Source: Massilia litorea (lineage in GTDB: Bacteria; Pseudomonadota; Gammaproteobacteria; Burkholderiales; Burkholderiaceae_D). Taken from it: 64,000 nucleotides of DNA. Positions 1 to 11,242 of the stretch are shown piece after piece. Location of the stretch: the NCBI RefSeq assembly GCF_015101885.1, contig NZ_CP062941.1:1426001-1490000 (forward strand), given 5' to 3'. A program made the translations under genes and the position numbers. The notes beneath the pieces are model-generated. The model was not told the origin of the DNA. It was given only the letters and a program-made list of their open reading frames with translations, and did not search any database. How positions within the stretch are numbered: position 1 is the stretch's first letter; every line of letters begins with the position of its first letter.

Positions 1-610
1 GCAGGATTTCCTGCACGTCCTGGTAAGACAGCATCTCGTCGTTTTCGACGCGCTTCGGCGAGTAACGGGTAATCAGCAAATGTTCCTTGACCGGCTCGCC
101 GCCGGTCTGGGCGCGGCGCGACTTGGCCTGGATGATGCCGAGGATGCGGTCCGAATCGCGCACCGACGACACTTCCGGGTTGGTCACGATCAGCGCTTCA
201 TCGGCGAAGGTCAAGGCCATCAGGGCGCCATGCTCGATACCGGCCGGCGAATCGCAGATGATGAATTCGAAGTCCATCTTGACCAGTTCGTTCAGCACGC
301 GCTCGATGCCGTCTTCCGACAGGGCATCCTTGTCGCGCGTCTGCGAGGCCGGCAGGATGAACAGGTTGTCGCAGTGCTTGTCCTTGATCAGGGCCTGGTT
401 CAGCGTCGCCTCGCCATTGACCACGTTGACCAGGTCGTACACGACACGGCGTTCGCAGCCCATGATCAGGTCGAGGTTCCGCAGGCCGACGTCGAAGTCC
501 AGCACGGCGGTCTTGTGGCCGCGCAGGGCCAGGCCGGTGGAGAAGCTTGCGCTGGAGGTGGTTTTGCCCACGCCGCCCTTGCCGGACGTCACAACAATAA
601 TTCTTGCCAC
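1..610 (-). CDS. minD: Septum site-determining protein MinD (partial, C-terminus off the left edge)
   Basis: Membrane-associated ATPase that positions the division site together with MinC and MinE. The first 203 codons are visible. The reading frame opens with a GTG at 608-610, preceded by an AAAGGA Shine-Dalgarno, and reads VARIIVVTSGKGGVGKT, which is the deviant Walker A motif (GKGGVGKT, residues 10-17) of MinD/ParA ATPases. The gene lies 70 bp downstream of minC on the same strand, the usual minC-minD-minE order; minE would lie beyond the left edge. The non-ATG start is supported by the RBS and by the family N-terminus. Confidence 0.95.
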   Translation of the reverse strand, partial: MARIIVVTSGKGGVGKTTSSASFSTGLALRGHKTAVLDFDVGLRNLDLIMGCERRVVYDLVNVVNGEATLNQALIKDKHCDNLFILPASQTRDKDALSEDGIERVLNELVKMDFEFIICDSPAGIEHGALMALTFADEALIVTNPEVSSVRDSDRILGIIQAKSRRAQTGGEPVKEHLLITRYSPKRVENDEMLSYQDVQEIL

Positions 611-680
611 AAAAGTGTCCTTTACAGTATCTGGTAGTGCCTGGCTCAGGTGCGCGATCAGATGCGCGACGAAGCCGGAG

Positions 681-1487
681 TCAGCGGTTCGAAGTCAGTG
701 ATGATATATCGATCCGGTCGCCGACCAGGCGAATTTGTGCCGGCTGGCGTGCCAGCTCGGCAGGGAAGCCGTCGTCGAAGGTGCGGTACACGCCTGCGAT
801 CGACACCAGTTCCGGTTGCAGCGACAGGCCGAAGATGCGCGAATCGGCATTCCCCGACGCCCCCGCCAGCGCGCGCCCATGCATGGGCGCGTAGACGTGG
901 ATGCTGCCGTCGGCAATGATCTCGGCGCCATTGTTCACGGCTGCCGTGATGATCAGGTCGCAGCCGCGCGCATACACGCGCTGGCCGGCGCGCACCGGCG
1001 TGTCGACGATCATGGCCGGCAGCGCCACGGTCTGCGGCTGTTGCGGCTGGGCTGGATGCGGGGCTGGCGGCGCGGGCGCCGGGGCCGCTTGCTGCACCGG
1101 CGCGATGGTGACGGCGGCGCTGGCGGCGGTCGCCGCGGCGACATCCTCGCGCGCGCGGTCGCCGCCGGCGCCGTCGTCGAGCGCCAGCCCGCGCGCCTTG
1201 ATGGCCTCGCTCATCTCGGGCGTGGCGCCGCGCACGGCCACCGCGTTCAGGCGGTATTTCTTCAGCAGGTCGACCAGCGCGCGCCAGTCGATATAGGTGG
1301 GCTCGGGGCGCAGCGCGCCGACGTCGATCACCGCGAATTCATCTTCGAAAAAGTCCGAGACGCCGCCGGTCATTTGCTTGAGGGCCGCATCGATCGCAAT
1401 CGGGTCAACCGAATGCAGGATCGCCGAGATGGCGACGACCGTGGAAATCTTGATTTCGATGGGCAGGCTGGACGGGCTTTTCGACAT
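681..1487 (-). CDS. minC: Septum site-determining protein MinC
   Basis: Inhibitor of FtsZ ring assembly, delivered to the membrane by MinD. It is 268 aa from the ATG at 1487 (MSKSPSSLPIEIK); the frame continues upstream but the extension looks non-coding. An N-terminal MinC_N domain (about residues 1-105) is joined by a long Ala/Pro/Gln-rich linker to the C-terminal beta-helix MinC_C domain (about residues 160-265), recognisable from the GADSxHVYAPMHGRALAG-type segment. It is followed by minD on the same strand. Length is at the upper end for the family because of the linker. Confidence 0.95.
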   Translation of the reverse strand: MSKSPSSLPIEIKISTVVAISAILHSVDPIAIDAALKQMTGGVSDFFEDEFAVIDVGALRPEPTYIDWRALVDLLKKYRLNAVAVRGATPEMSEAIKARGLALDDGAGGDRAREDVAAATAASAAVTIAPVQQAAPAPAPPAPHPAQPQQPQTVALPAMIVDTPVRAGQRVYARGCDLIITAAVNNGAEIIADGSIHVYAPMHGRALAGASGNADSRIFGLSLQPELVSIAGVYRTFDDGFPAELARQPAQIRLVGDRIDISSLTSNR

Positions 1488-1848
1488 AAACGGTTCAGGT
1501 TGGATTAGCCCGTGCATTCTACTGTGAAATTTGCTGAAAAGGGAGGCATTTCCCCGATCATTCCATAGGGCAATTGACAGTGCAACAGCGTTCCTTATTT
1601 TGCTGGAAATAACCGTGTGGAAACCCCTGATCAACCGATAAGCTTTACTGGTTGTTTTCCGTGGATAAGCTGATAAGATTGACTTCGCTCAAACGTAAAC
1701 GCAGGCGTGAAATCTACCATCCGAGGTTTCCGCCGGGCCGACATCGGCAGCCCTGCACCGTATCCGGGTGCACATTTACTAGCGCCACAGAGCGTACCGA
1801 GCGTATCGCTGCCAATCAAACCTGGCTCAGCCAGAACTGGAGAGAACA
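1488..1848. other. Divergent intergenic region between minC and phaA
   Basis: A 361-bp stretch without a credible gene. It must hold the promoters for the minC operon (leftward) and phaA (rightward). The AT content is higher than in the flanking genes. One sigma70-like match facing phaA is listed separately; no convincing minus-strand promoter was recognised. Confidence 0.6.
1574..1601 (+). promoter_or_regulatory. Candidate sigma70 promoter upstream of phaA
   Basis: A perfect TTGACA (1574-1579) is followed after 16 nt by TATTTT (1596-1601), a 4/6 match to the -10 consensus. It would leave a 5' UTR of about 240 nt before phaA. Motif match only. Confidence 0.35.
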
Positions 1849-3027
<1,179 letters not shown>

Positions 3028-3122
3028 GCAGGCTTGTAGTGCTGACAAAGGAGCCACGGGACACAGGCGCACAAGCGGTGATCGCGGCTCCTCACAACGA
3101 CGGACAAAACAGGAGAAGACAA

Positions 3123-3863
3123 ATGGCACGAGTAGCTTTAGTTACGGGTGGTATGGGCGGTCTTGGCGAAGCCGTGTGCATCAAGCTGGCGGCACTCGGC
3201 TACACGGTGGTGACGACCCACTCGCCGGGCAACAACAAAGCCGAAAGCTGGCTCGCCTCGATGCGCGACCAGGGCTTTAATTTCAAAGCCTATCCGTGCG
3301 ACGTCGCCGACTACGATTCCGCGCAGGCCTGCGTCAAACAGGTCGAGCAGGAAGTCGGTCCGGTCGACGTGCTCGTCAACAACGCCGGCATCACGCGCGA
3401 CATGACGTTCAAGAAGATGGATAAAGTGAACTGGGACGCGGTCATCAAGACCAACCTCGATTCCGTGTTCAACATGACGAAACCGGTCTGCGACGGCATG
3501 GTCGAGCGTGGCTGGGGCCGCATCATCAACATCTCGTCGGTCAACGGCCAGAAGGGCGCCTTCGGCCAGACCAACTACTCGGCCGCGAAAGCCGGCATGC
3601 ACGGTTTTACCAAGGCGCTGGCGCTGGAAGTGGCGAGAAAGGGCGTTACCGTCAACACCATCTCGCCGGGCTATATCGGCACCAAGATGGTCATGGAGAT
3701 CCCAAGTGAGGTGCTGGAAAGCAAAATCATCCCGCAAATCCCGATGGGCCGCCTCGGCAAGCCGGATGAAGTCGCCGGCCTGGTCGCCTACCTGTCGTCG
3801 GACGAAGCGGCCTTCGTGACCGGCGCGAATATCGCGATCAACGGCGGCCAGCACATGTACTGA
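3123..3863 (+). CDS. phaB: Acetoacetyl-CoA reductase
   Basis: Short-chain dehydrogenase that reduces acetoacetyl-CoA to (R)-3-hydroxybutyryl-CoA with NADPH for PHB synthesis. The start is ATG at 3123 (MARVALVTGGMGGLGE), 6 nt after a GGAGAAG ribosome-binding site; the longer open frame upstream overlaps phaA and is not coding. The protein is 246 aa. The Rossmann TGGMGGLG, NNAG, the catalytic Ser of NISSVNG and YSAAK (YxxxK) are all present. It is co-transcribed with phaA and closed by a strong terminator. Confidence 0.95.
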   Translation: MARVALVTGGMGGLGEAVCIKLAALGYTVVTTHSPGNNKAESWLASMRDQGFNFKAYPCDVADYDSAQACVKQVEQEVGPVDVLVNNAGITRDMTFKKMDKVNWDAVIKTNLDSVFNMTKPVCDGMVERGWGRIINISSVNGQKGAFGQTNYSAAKAGMHGFTKALALEVARKGVTVNTISPGYIGTKMVMEIPSEVLESKIIPQIPMGRLGKPDEVAGLVAYLSSDEAAFVTGANIAINGGQHMY

Positions 3864-3888
3864 CCGGCGTTTTGTACGTCACCGGAAG

Positions 3889-3925
3889 CACCGCCGCGGC
3901 CCTCGGCCCCAGGCGGTGTTTTTTT
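3889..3925 (+). terminator. Rho-independent terminator after phaAB
   Basis: CACCGCC (3889-3895) pairs perfectly with GGCGGTG (3912-3918) and is followed directly by seven T (3919-3925). It lies 26 bp after the phaB stop and closes the phaAB unit. Confidence 0.9.
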
Positions 3926-4027
3926 ATGAGCGGCGCAACGCAGGCGCAAGTGCAGATGTGCAAGAGCGCGGCTCGTTCGCGCCGTTTTTTGTATCCTGCA
4001 TGGACCCCCTGTCAAACCGATAAACCG

Positions 4028-4432
4028 ATGGACGCCAGCGAAACCTCTTCCGTAGTCAATCTTCCCAAGCAGCTGCGCTACGAACATTTTATTCGCCGTG
4101 TGGCCGATACCGGCCGGGTCTGGGGCCTGGTGCGCGACGGCTGGGCCATCGGCAAGACCGACGACGGCGCGCTGGTCTTTCCGCTCTGGCCGACGGGCGA
4201 GCTGGCGCAGCAATGCGCCGTGCTCGAGTGGGAAGGGTATGTGCCGCAGGAATTCGATTTGCAGGAACTGTTCGACGAACTGCTGCCGCAGATCGAGGCC
4301 GACGGCATCCTGCCCGGCATCACCTATACGCCCGACGAATACGGGCTGACGCCCTCGCACACCCAACTGCGCGCCGACCTGCAGGCGCGCCTGCGCCAGC
4401 GTGCGTTTTCCCGCAACGACTCCGCCGAATAA
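4028..4432 (+). CDS. DUF2750 domain-containing protein
   Basis: A 134-aa soluble protein of the DUF2750 family. Recognisable features are the central WGLVRDGWAIGKTDDG segment, followed by VFPLWPTGELAQ and a Glu/Asp-rich C-terminal half (EFDLQELFDELLPQIEADG). The function of the family is not known. The ATG at 4028 (MDASETSS) was chosen because upstream in-frame codons run through the phaB terminator. The PLP enzyme gene starts 10 bp after its stop, so the two may be co-transcribed. Confidence 0.75.
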   Translation: MDASETSSVVNLPKQLRYEHFIRRVADTGRVWGLVRDGWAIGKTDDGALVFPLWPTGELAQQCAVLEWEGYVPQEFDLQELFDELLPQIEADGILPGITYTPDEYGLTPSHTQLRADLQARLRQRAFSRNDSAE

Positions 4433-4441
4433 GGCCATCTC

Positions 4442-5758
4442 ATGCATACCCTCCCGTACGACGGCCTGGTCCTGGCCGCCCTCGACGAACAGTTATTGCA
4501 CCCCGGCGTCAAAGGTTTACCGATCACCGAGCCGCTGCGCCAGGGGGCGATCGGCGTGCAGGGCTGGAATGTGCTGCACGCCGACACCAGTTTCCCGGTC
4601 GCCGTCCTGAAAACAGGCGCCCTGCGCCATAACCTCGACTGGATGCGCCGCTTTTGCGAACGTTACCAGGTGACGCTGGCGCCGCACGGCAAGACGACGA
4701 TGAGTCCGCAATTGTTCGGCGCCCAGCTTGCCAACGGCGCCTGGGGCATCACCCTGGCCAGCGCCACGCAAATCCAGGTCGCCTACCGCTTCGGCGTGCG
4801 GCGCGTGCTGTTGGCCAATCAATTGGTGGCACCGGCCGACATCAAGTCGGTACTTGCCCTGCTGCGCAGCGACCCCGGTTTCGAATGCATCCTGCTGGCC
4901 GATTCGCTGGCGGGGGTGGCGCGCCTGGCCGAAGCGGTGGCGCTGCATCCACTGGCGCATCCGCTGCCGGTACTGGTCGAACTGGGGCTGGCCGGTAAAC
5001 GCGCCGGCTGCCGCACGCCGGAGGCGGCCATCACGGTGGCGCGCGCGATCGCCGGCGCGCCCGGCCTGCAACTGGCGGGTTACGAGGGGTATGAAGGGCT
5101 GCTGGTGACCGACGACCGCAAGCAGGACCTGGCGGCCGTCGACGCCTTCCTGGCCCAGCTGGTGGAACTGGTGCGCAGCGGCGACGACGAAGGGCTGTTC
5201 ACGGGGGCCGAGATCCTGCTGTCGGCTGGCGGTTCCGCCTATTTCGACCTGGTCGCGCGCGGCCTTGGCGCCGTTTCCGGGCTGTCGCGGCCGGTACGCG
5301 CGGTGCTGCGCAGCGGCTGCTACCTGACGAGCGACCATGGCACCTATGAACGCATGATCGGCGAACTCAATGCGCGCGAAGGAGATCGGGACGGCTTGCA
5401 ACCGGCCCTGGAGGTGTGGGCGATGGTGCAGTCGCGTCCCGAACCGACGCTGGCCATTCTGACCATGGGCAAGCGCGACGTGTCGTATGACGCCGACCTG
5501 CCGGTTCCCCTGCTGTACCACCGCCCCGGCCCCGGCGCGCCGCACGCGCTGCCGCCGGGCTGCAGCATTTTCAAACTGAACGACCAGCACGCCTATCTGC
5601 GCCTGCCCGACGGCCATCCCTTGTGCACGGAGCTGGCGGTGGGCGACCTGGTCGGCTGCGGCATTTCCCACCCGTGTACCACCTTCGACAAATGGCCCTT
5701 GATCCTGAGCGTCGACGACGACTATCACGTGCGCGGCGCCTGCAATACCTTCTTCTAA
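4442..5758 (+). CDS. D-serine dehydratase-like / D-threonine aldolase-type PLP enzyme
   Basis: Fold-type III (alanine racemase N-terminal) PLP enzyme of 438 aa, the group that includes eukaryotic-type D-serine dehydratases and D-threonine aldolases; often annotated as amino acid deaminase. The PLP lysine is Lys84 in LAPHGKTTMSP. The C-terminus carries CGISHPCTTFDKWP, the His/Cys metal-binding pattern of the D-serine dehydratase-like C-terminal domain. Likely role: catabolism of a D-amino acid by beta-elimination or retro-aldol cleavage; the exact substrate cannot be read from sequence. Confidence 0.8.
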   Translation: MHTLPYDGLVLAALDEQLLHPGVKGLPITEPLRQGAIGVQGWNVLHADTSFPVAVLKTGALRHNLDWMRRFCERYQVTLAPHGKTTMSPQLFGAQLANGAWGITLASATQIQVAYRFGVRRVLLANQLVAPADIKSVLALLRSDPGFECILLADSLAGVARLAEAVALHPLAHPLPVLVELGLAGKRAGCRTPEAAITVARAIAGAPGLQLAGYEGYEGLLVTDDRKQDLAAVDAFLAQLVELVRSGDDEGLFTGAEILLSAGGSAYFDLVARGLGAVSGLSRPVRAVLRSGCYLTSDHGTYERMIGELNAREGDRDGLQPALEVWAMVQSRPEPTLAILTMGKRDVSYDADLPVPLLYHRPGPGAPHALPPGCSIFKLNDQHAYLRLPDGHPLCTELAVGDLVGCGISHPCTTFDKWPLILSVDDDYHVRGACNTFF

Positions 5759-5809
5759 GACGGTAGTACGGTAGGCTACAATCCTTGCTCGAACTTCAAG
5801 AGAGCCGCC

Positions 5810-6766
5810 ATGCCCGCCACCCCGCCGTCGCTGTTCCCGCCGATCCAACCGACCCGCCACGGCATGCTCGCCGTGGATGCGCTGCATACGATCTACTGGG
5901 AGGAGGTGGGCAATCCAAACGGCATCCCGGTGCTGTTCCTGCACGGCGGTCCCGGCGCCGGCCTCTCTCCCCAGCACCGGCGCTTTTTCGATCCCCATGC
6001 CTACCGCGTGATCCTGTTCGACCAGCGCGGCGCCGGCAAGTCGACCCCGCTGGGCGAATGGCGAAATAACACGACGCAGTTGCTGATCGAGGACATCGAG
6101 CGCCTGCGTACCATGTTTGGCATTTCGCGCTGGCTGGTGTTCGGCGGCTCCTGGGGCTCCACCCTGGCGCTGGCCTATGGCCAAACGCATCCCGAGCGTT
6201 GCCTCGGCTTTGTCCTGCGCGGGATTTTTCTCTGCACCAAGGCCGAAGTCGAGTGGTTCCTGCACGGCGTGCAATGGTTTTATCCGGAACTCTACGCCGA
6301 ATTCATCGCCCCGATCCCGGCCAGCGAGCGGGCCGATCTGCTGGGCGCCTATGCGCGCCGCCTGCTGTGCGACGACCCGGACTTGTACTGGCCGGCGGCG
6401 CGCGCCTGGAGCCGCTTCGAAGGCAGGCGGGTGTTCCTGCTGCCGCAGGAAGAAGAGCAGCCCTCCGATACGCTCGACCTGGGCGTCGGCCGCCTTGAAG
6501 CGCACTACATGGCGAATGGCGCTTTTTTGGAAGAAGACCAGCTGATCAGCGACATCGGGCGCATTGCCCACCTGCCGGCCGTCATCGTGCAGGGCCGCTA
6601 TGACGTGATCTGTCCGCCGCTGTCGGCGCACCGCCTGCACGGCGCCTGGCCGGGTTCGATCCTGCGCATGATTCCGGATGCCGGACACGGCGCGCTGGAA
6701 CTGGGCATCGCGCGCGCCCTGGTCGGCGCCACCGAAGCCTTTAAACGCTTCGGCCGCTTCGATTGA
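5810..6766 (+). CDS. pip: Proline iminopeptidase
   Basis: Cytoplasmic alpha/beta-hydrolase of peptidase family S33 that releases N-terminal proline from peptides. At 318 aa it is typical for the family. Hallmarks: the oxyanion-region HGGPGAG near residue 45, the nucleophile elbow GGSWGS, DQRGAGKS, and a C-terminal DAGHGALE holding the catalytic His. No signal peptide. The start ATG at 5810 (MPATPPSLFPPIQP) follows a GAGAG sequence. It stands alone on the plus strand, 51 bp after the PLP enzyme. Confidence 0.9.
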   Translation: MPATPPSLFPPIQPTRHGMLAVDALHTIYWEEVGNPNGIPVLFLHGGPGAGLSPQHRRFFDPHAYRVILFDQRGAGKSTPLGEWRNNTTQLLIEDIERLRTMFGISRWLVFGGSWGSTLALAYGQTHPERCLGFVLRGIFLCTKAEVEWFLHGVQWFYPELYAEFIAPIPASERADLLGAYARRLLCDDPDLYWPAARAWSRFEGRRVFLLPQEEEQPSDTLDLGVGRLEAHYMANGAFLEEDQLISDIGRIAHLPAVIVQGRYDVICPPLSAHRLHGAWPGSILRMIPDAGHGALELGIARALVGATEAFKRFGRFD

Positions 6767-6836
6767 CCGAAGACCCCACAGGCGGCTGCTACACTACGCC
6801 TGACACATTCCAACGCCCGTAAAAAAACGTGTTTTC

Positions 6837-7292
6837 ATGAACATCCAGATTAGCGACATCGGCCACATGATCCAGCTGGCGATCGCGCCCGTCTTTCTCC
6901 TGACGGGCGTGGCGACCAAGCTGACGGTGCTGACCAACCGGCTGGCGCGCATCATCGACCGCACCCGCGTGCTCGAGGACCGCCTGCAAATCGGCCCGAA
7001 CGACGCCTATACCGACGAACTGGAAACGCTGTATACGCGCTCGCACCTGATCAACTACGCGATCACCTCCAGCACCGCCTGCGGTTTCCTGGTCTGCCTC
7101 GTGATCGCGATGCTGTTCGTTGGAGACAGCGCCAACATCAAGCTCGACAAGTACATCGCCGCCTTCTTCGTGCTGGCCGTGTTCGGCCTGATCTTCAGTT
7201 TCATGTTTTTCCTGCGCGAGATTTTCATTTCCTCGCGCTTCATGCGCATCCGCCACGACGCCAGCCTGGTGCCGGGCGAGCGCCGTACCTGA
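6837..7292 (+). CDS. DUF2721 family membrane protein
   Basis: A 151-aa inner-membrane protein of the DUF2721 family. It opens with the characteristic ISDIGHMIQLAIAPVFLLTGVA, giving a first membrane segment, then a conserved LTNRLARIIDRTR stretch, and two further hydrophobic helices (about residues 75-95 and 105-125). Function unknown. ATG at 6837 follows ACGTGTTTTC without a clear RBS. Confidence 0.8.
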   Translation: MNIQISDIGHMIQLAIAPVFLLTGVATKLTVLTNRLARIIDRTRVLEDRLQIGPNDAYTDELETLYTRSHLINYAITSSTACGFLVCLVIAMLFVGDSANIKLDKYIAAFFVLAVFGLIFSFMFFLREIFISSRFMRIRHDASLVPGERRT

Positions 7293-7323
7293 CTACCTAC
7301 CTTCACATCGAATCGAGTTCCAC

Positions 7324-7779
7324 ATGCACGACTACCAGCGCCCACCCACCCTGCACCTTTACGGCATGCGCGACGAGCTCGAGCAAGCATTGAAGGCGGG
7401 CCAGTTCCGGCTGGTGCCGGCCAACGGCTTCCTGACGATTTCCTTCTCGCAGGCCTGGAACAAGTCCCTGTTCGAGGTGCTCGGGCCGGCCGACTGCTGC
7501 CTCGTCATCCACAACAGCGAAGAGTTCGGAGAGCGCCTGCACCGCGCCGTCCAGCGTGCCTTGCCGAACTGGGCCGGCATCGACGGCGCCGTCGAATACG
7601 GTACCCGCTCGCCGCTGGGCGCAGCGTTTACGAAAAGCCGTGCCGAAGCGCAGGAACAGGAATGGAAGTTCGCCTGGCGCTCGCTGTCGCCGAATACGAG
7701 CCTGAACCCGGTGACGGTGAAAATCGGCAGCATCGAGCAGTTTGCCGAATTGCGCGCACCCGAGAGTCACCTGGTGTGA
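7324..7779 (+). CDS. Hypothetical protein
   Basis: A 151-aa soluble protein not assigned to a named family. It starts MHDYQRPPTLHLYGMRDE and is mixed in charge, without signal peptide or membrane segment. Codon use matches its neighbours and it lies 31 bp downstream of the DUF2721 gene on the same strand, which supports it being real. No catalytic motif stands out; two adjacent Cys (ADCCLVIH) are the only notable residues. Confidence 0.65.
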   Translation: MHDYQRPPTLHLYGMRDELEQALKAGQFRLVPANGFLTISFSQAWNKSLFEVLGPADCCLVIHNSEEFGERLHRAVQRALPNWAGIDGAVEYGTRSPLGAAFTKSRAEAQEQEWKFAWRSLSPNTSLNPVTVKIGSIEQFAELRAPESHLV

Positions 7780-7802
7780 GGCAGGGCATCCGCGACGTTT
7801 AG

Positions 7803-9869
<2,067 letters not shown>

Positions 9870-9884
9870 TCATATGCCGTAAAA

Positions 9885-9950
9885 CGCGTGGAGTCGGGAC
9901 TCCACCCTACGAACCGAGGTATACGTAGGGTGGAGTTCTGACTCCACGCG
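9885..9950. repeat. Double palindromic (REP/BIME-like) element
   Basis: Two 27-bp arms, 9885-9911 and 9924-9950, are inverted relative to each other and agree at 25 of 27 positions, with a 12-bp spacer. Each arm itself contains an internal palindrome; in the left arm GTGGAGTC and GACTCCAC are separated by 2 nt. The element can fold either as one long hairpin or as two small ones. It lies between convergent genes fadH and the FabH-like gene and has no T-run. The shape is that of an interspersed extragenic palindrome, but no second copy was found in this window. Confidence 0.75.
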
Positions 9951-9970
9951 GCAGAACGTTCGCGTATTTG

Positions 9971-9993
9971 AAAAAACGGGGATTGCGCCCCGT
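9971..9993 (-). terminator. Rho-independent terminator of the FabH-like gene
   Basis: Read on the minus strand: ACGGGG, 6-nt loop, CCCCGT, then a run of T (complement of the A-run 9971-9976). It lies just after the TAA stop of the minus-strand ketoacyl synthase gene. Confidence 0.8.
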
Positions 9994-9998
9994 TGTTG

Positions 9999-11120
9999 TT
10001 ACTTCTTGCGCACCACCACGCAGCCGATCGAATAACCGGCCCCGAACGAGCAGATCACGCCGTTCGCCCCCCGCGGCAAATCGTCCTGGTATTTGTGGAA
10101 AGCGATGATGGAACCGGCCGACGAGGTATTCGCATAGCTGTCGAGAATCACCGGCGCCTCGTTCGGCTCGGCATCGCGTCCGAGCAGGGTGCGCGCGATC
10201 AGCAGGTTCATGTTCAGGTTGGCCTGGTGCAGCCAGTAGCGCGACACCTGCGGGATCTGCAGGCCGGCCGCTTCCGCCGTCTCGCGGATCATCTCGGCGG
10301 CCATCGGGCACACTTCCTTGAACACCTTGCGGCCCTGCTGGCGGAACAGTTTATCTGCTTGCCCCACGCCCGATTCGTCGAAGCGGTTCATGAAGCCAAA
10401 ATTGTTGCGGATGTTATTCGAAAACTTGGTTTTGAGTTTCGATTCGAGGATCTCGAACTGGTGTTCGCCGACGGCCGTGTCGGCCGCTTCGATGATCATC
10501 GCCGTACACGCGTCGCCAAAAATGAAATGGCTGTCGCGGTCGCGGAAGTTCAGGTGGCCGCTGGTGATTTCCGGGTTCAGCACGAGTACCGCGCGTGCCT
10601 GGCCGGTCTGCACGGCCGCCATCGCGGTCTGGATGCCGAAGGTGGCGGACGAACAGGCCACGTTCATGTCGAAGCCGTAGCCCTCGATGCCGAGCGCGTC
10701 CTGGACTTCGACCGCCATCGCCGGGTAGGCGCGCTGCATGTTCGATGCGGCCACCAGCACCATGTCGATGTCGGCAGCCACGCGGCCGGCGCGGGCCAGG
10801 GCGTCACGGGCGGCGGCCACGCACATCTCCGCCTGCAGCGACAGCTCGTCGTCGCCGCGCTCGGCGATGCGCGAGGTCATGCGCGTCGGGTCGAGGATGC
10901 CCTCTTTTTCCATCACATAGCGCGACTTGATGCCGGAGGCTTTCTCGATGAAACCGCTGCTCGATGGTTCGAGCGCTGTCACTTCGCCCGCGGCGATGGC
11001 TTCCGCATTCTCACGGTTGTGCAGCTCGACATAGGCATTGAATGCCGTCACCAGCTCGTCGTTCGAGATGGAAAACGGAGGCGTAAACAGACCGGTGCCG
11101 CTGATGACGACTGGTTTCAT
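9999..11120 (-). CDS. Beta-ketoacyl-ACP synthase III-like protein
   Basis: Thiolase-fold condensing enzyme of the FabH/KAS III group, 373 aa, somewhat longer than the housekeeping FabH. The catalytic triad is visible: Cys in VACSSATFG, His in YWLHQANLN and Asn in [11 protein letters not shown]. The start was set at ATG 11120 ([10 protein letters not shown]); the frame could open five codons earlier only from a TTG. It stands alone, convergent with fadH, and has its own terminator. Because no other fab genes are adjacent, a specialised role (secondary metabolite or unusual acyl starter) is possible. Confidence 0.82.
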   Translation of the reverse strand: MKPVVISGTGLFTPPFSISNDELVTAFNAYVELHNRENAEAIAAGEVTALEPSSSGFIEKASGIKSRYVMEKEGILDPTRMTSRIAERGDDELSLQAEMCVAAARDALARAGRVAADIDMVLVAASNMQRAYPAMAVEVQDALGIEGYGFDMNVACSSATFGIQTAMAAVQTGQARAVLVLNPEITSGHLNFRDRDSHFIFGDACTAMIIEAADTAVGEHQFEILESKLKTKFSNNIRNNFGFMNRFDESGVGQADKLFRQQGRKVFKEVCPMAAEMIRETAEAAGLQIPQVSRYWLHQANLNMNLLIARTLLGRDAEPNEAPVILDSYANTSSAGSIIAFHKYQDDLPRGANGVICSFGAGYSIGCVVVRKK

Positions 11121-11242
11121 GTTGGGGACTTTCAAAGGAGATAAGGGGAGATTCCCCGGCGAATGACGGCGATTCTACACAATCGGGCCAAGCCTGGGAA
11201 TTGTCGGGGAGACCATCCGAGGCTGAGCTCTAGCACACGATG

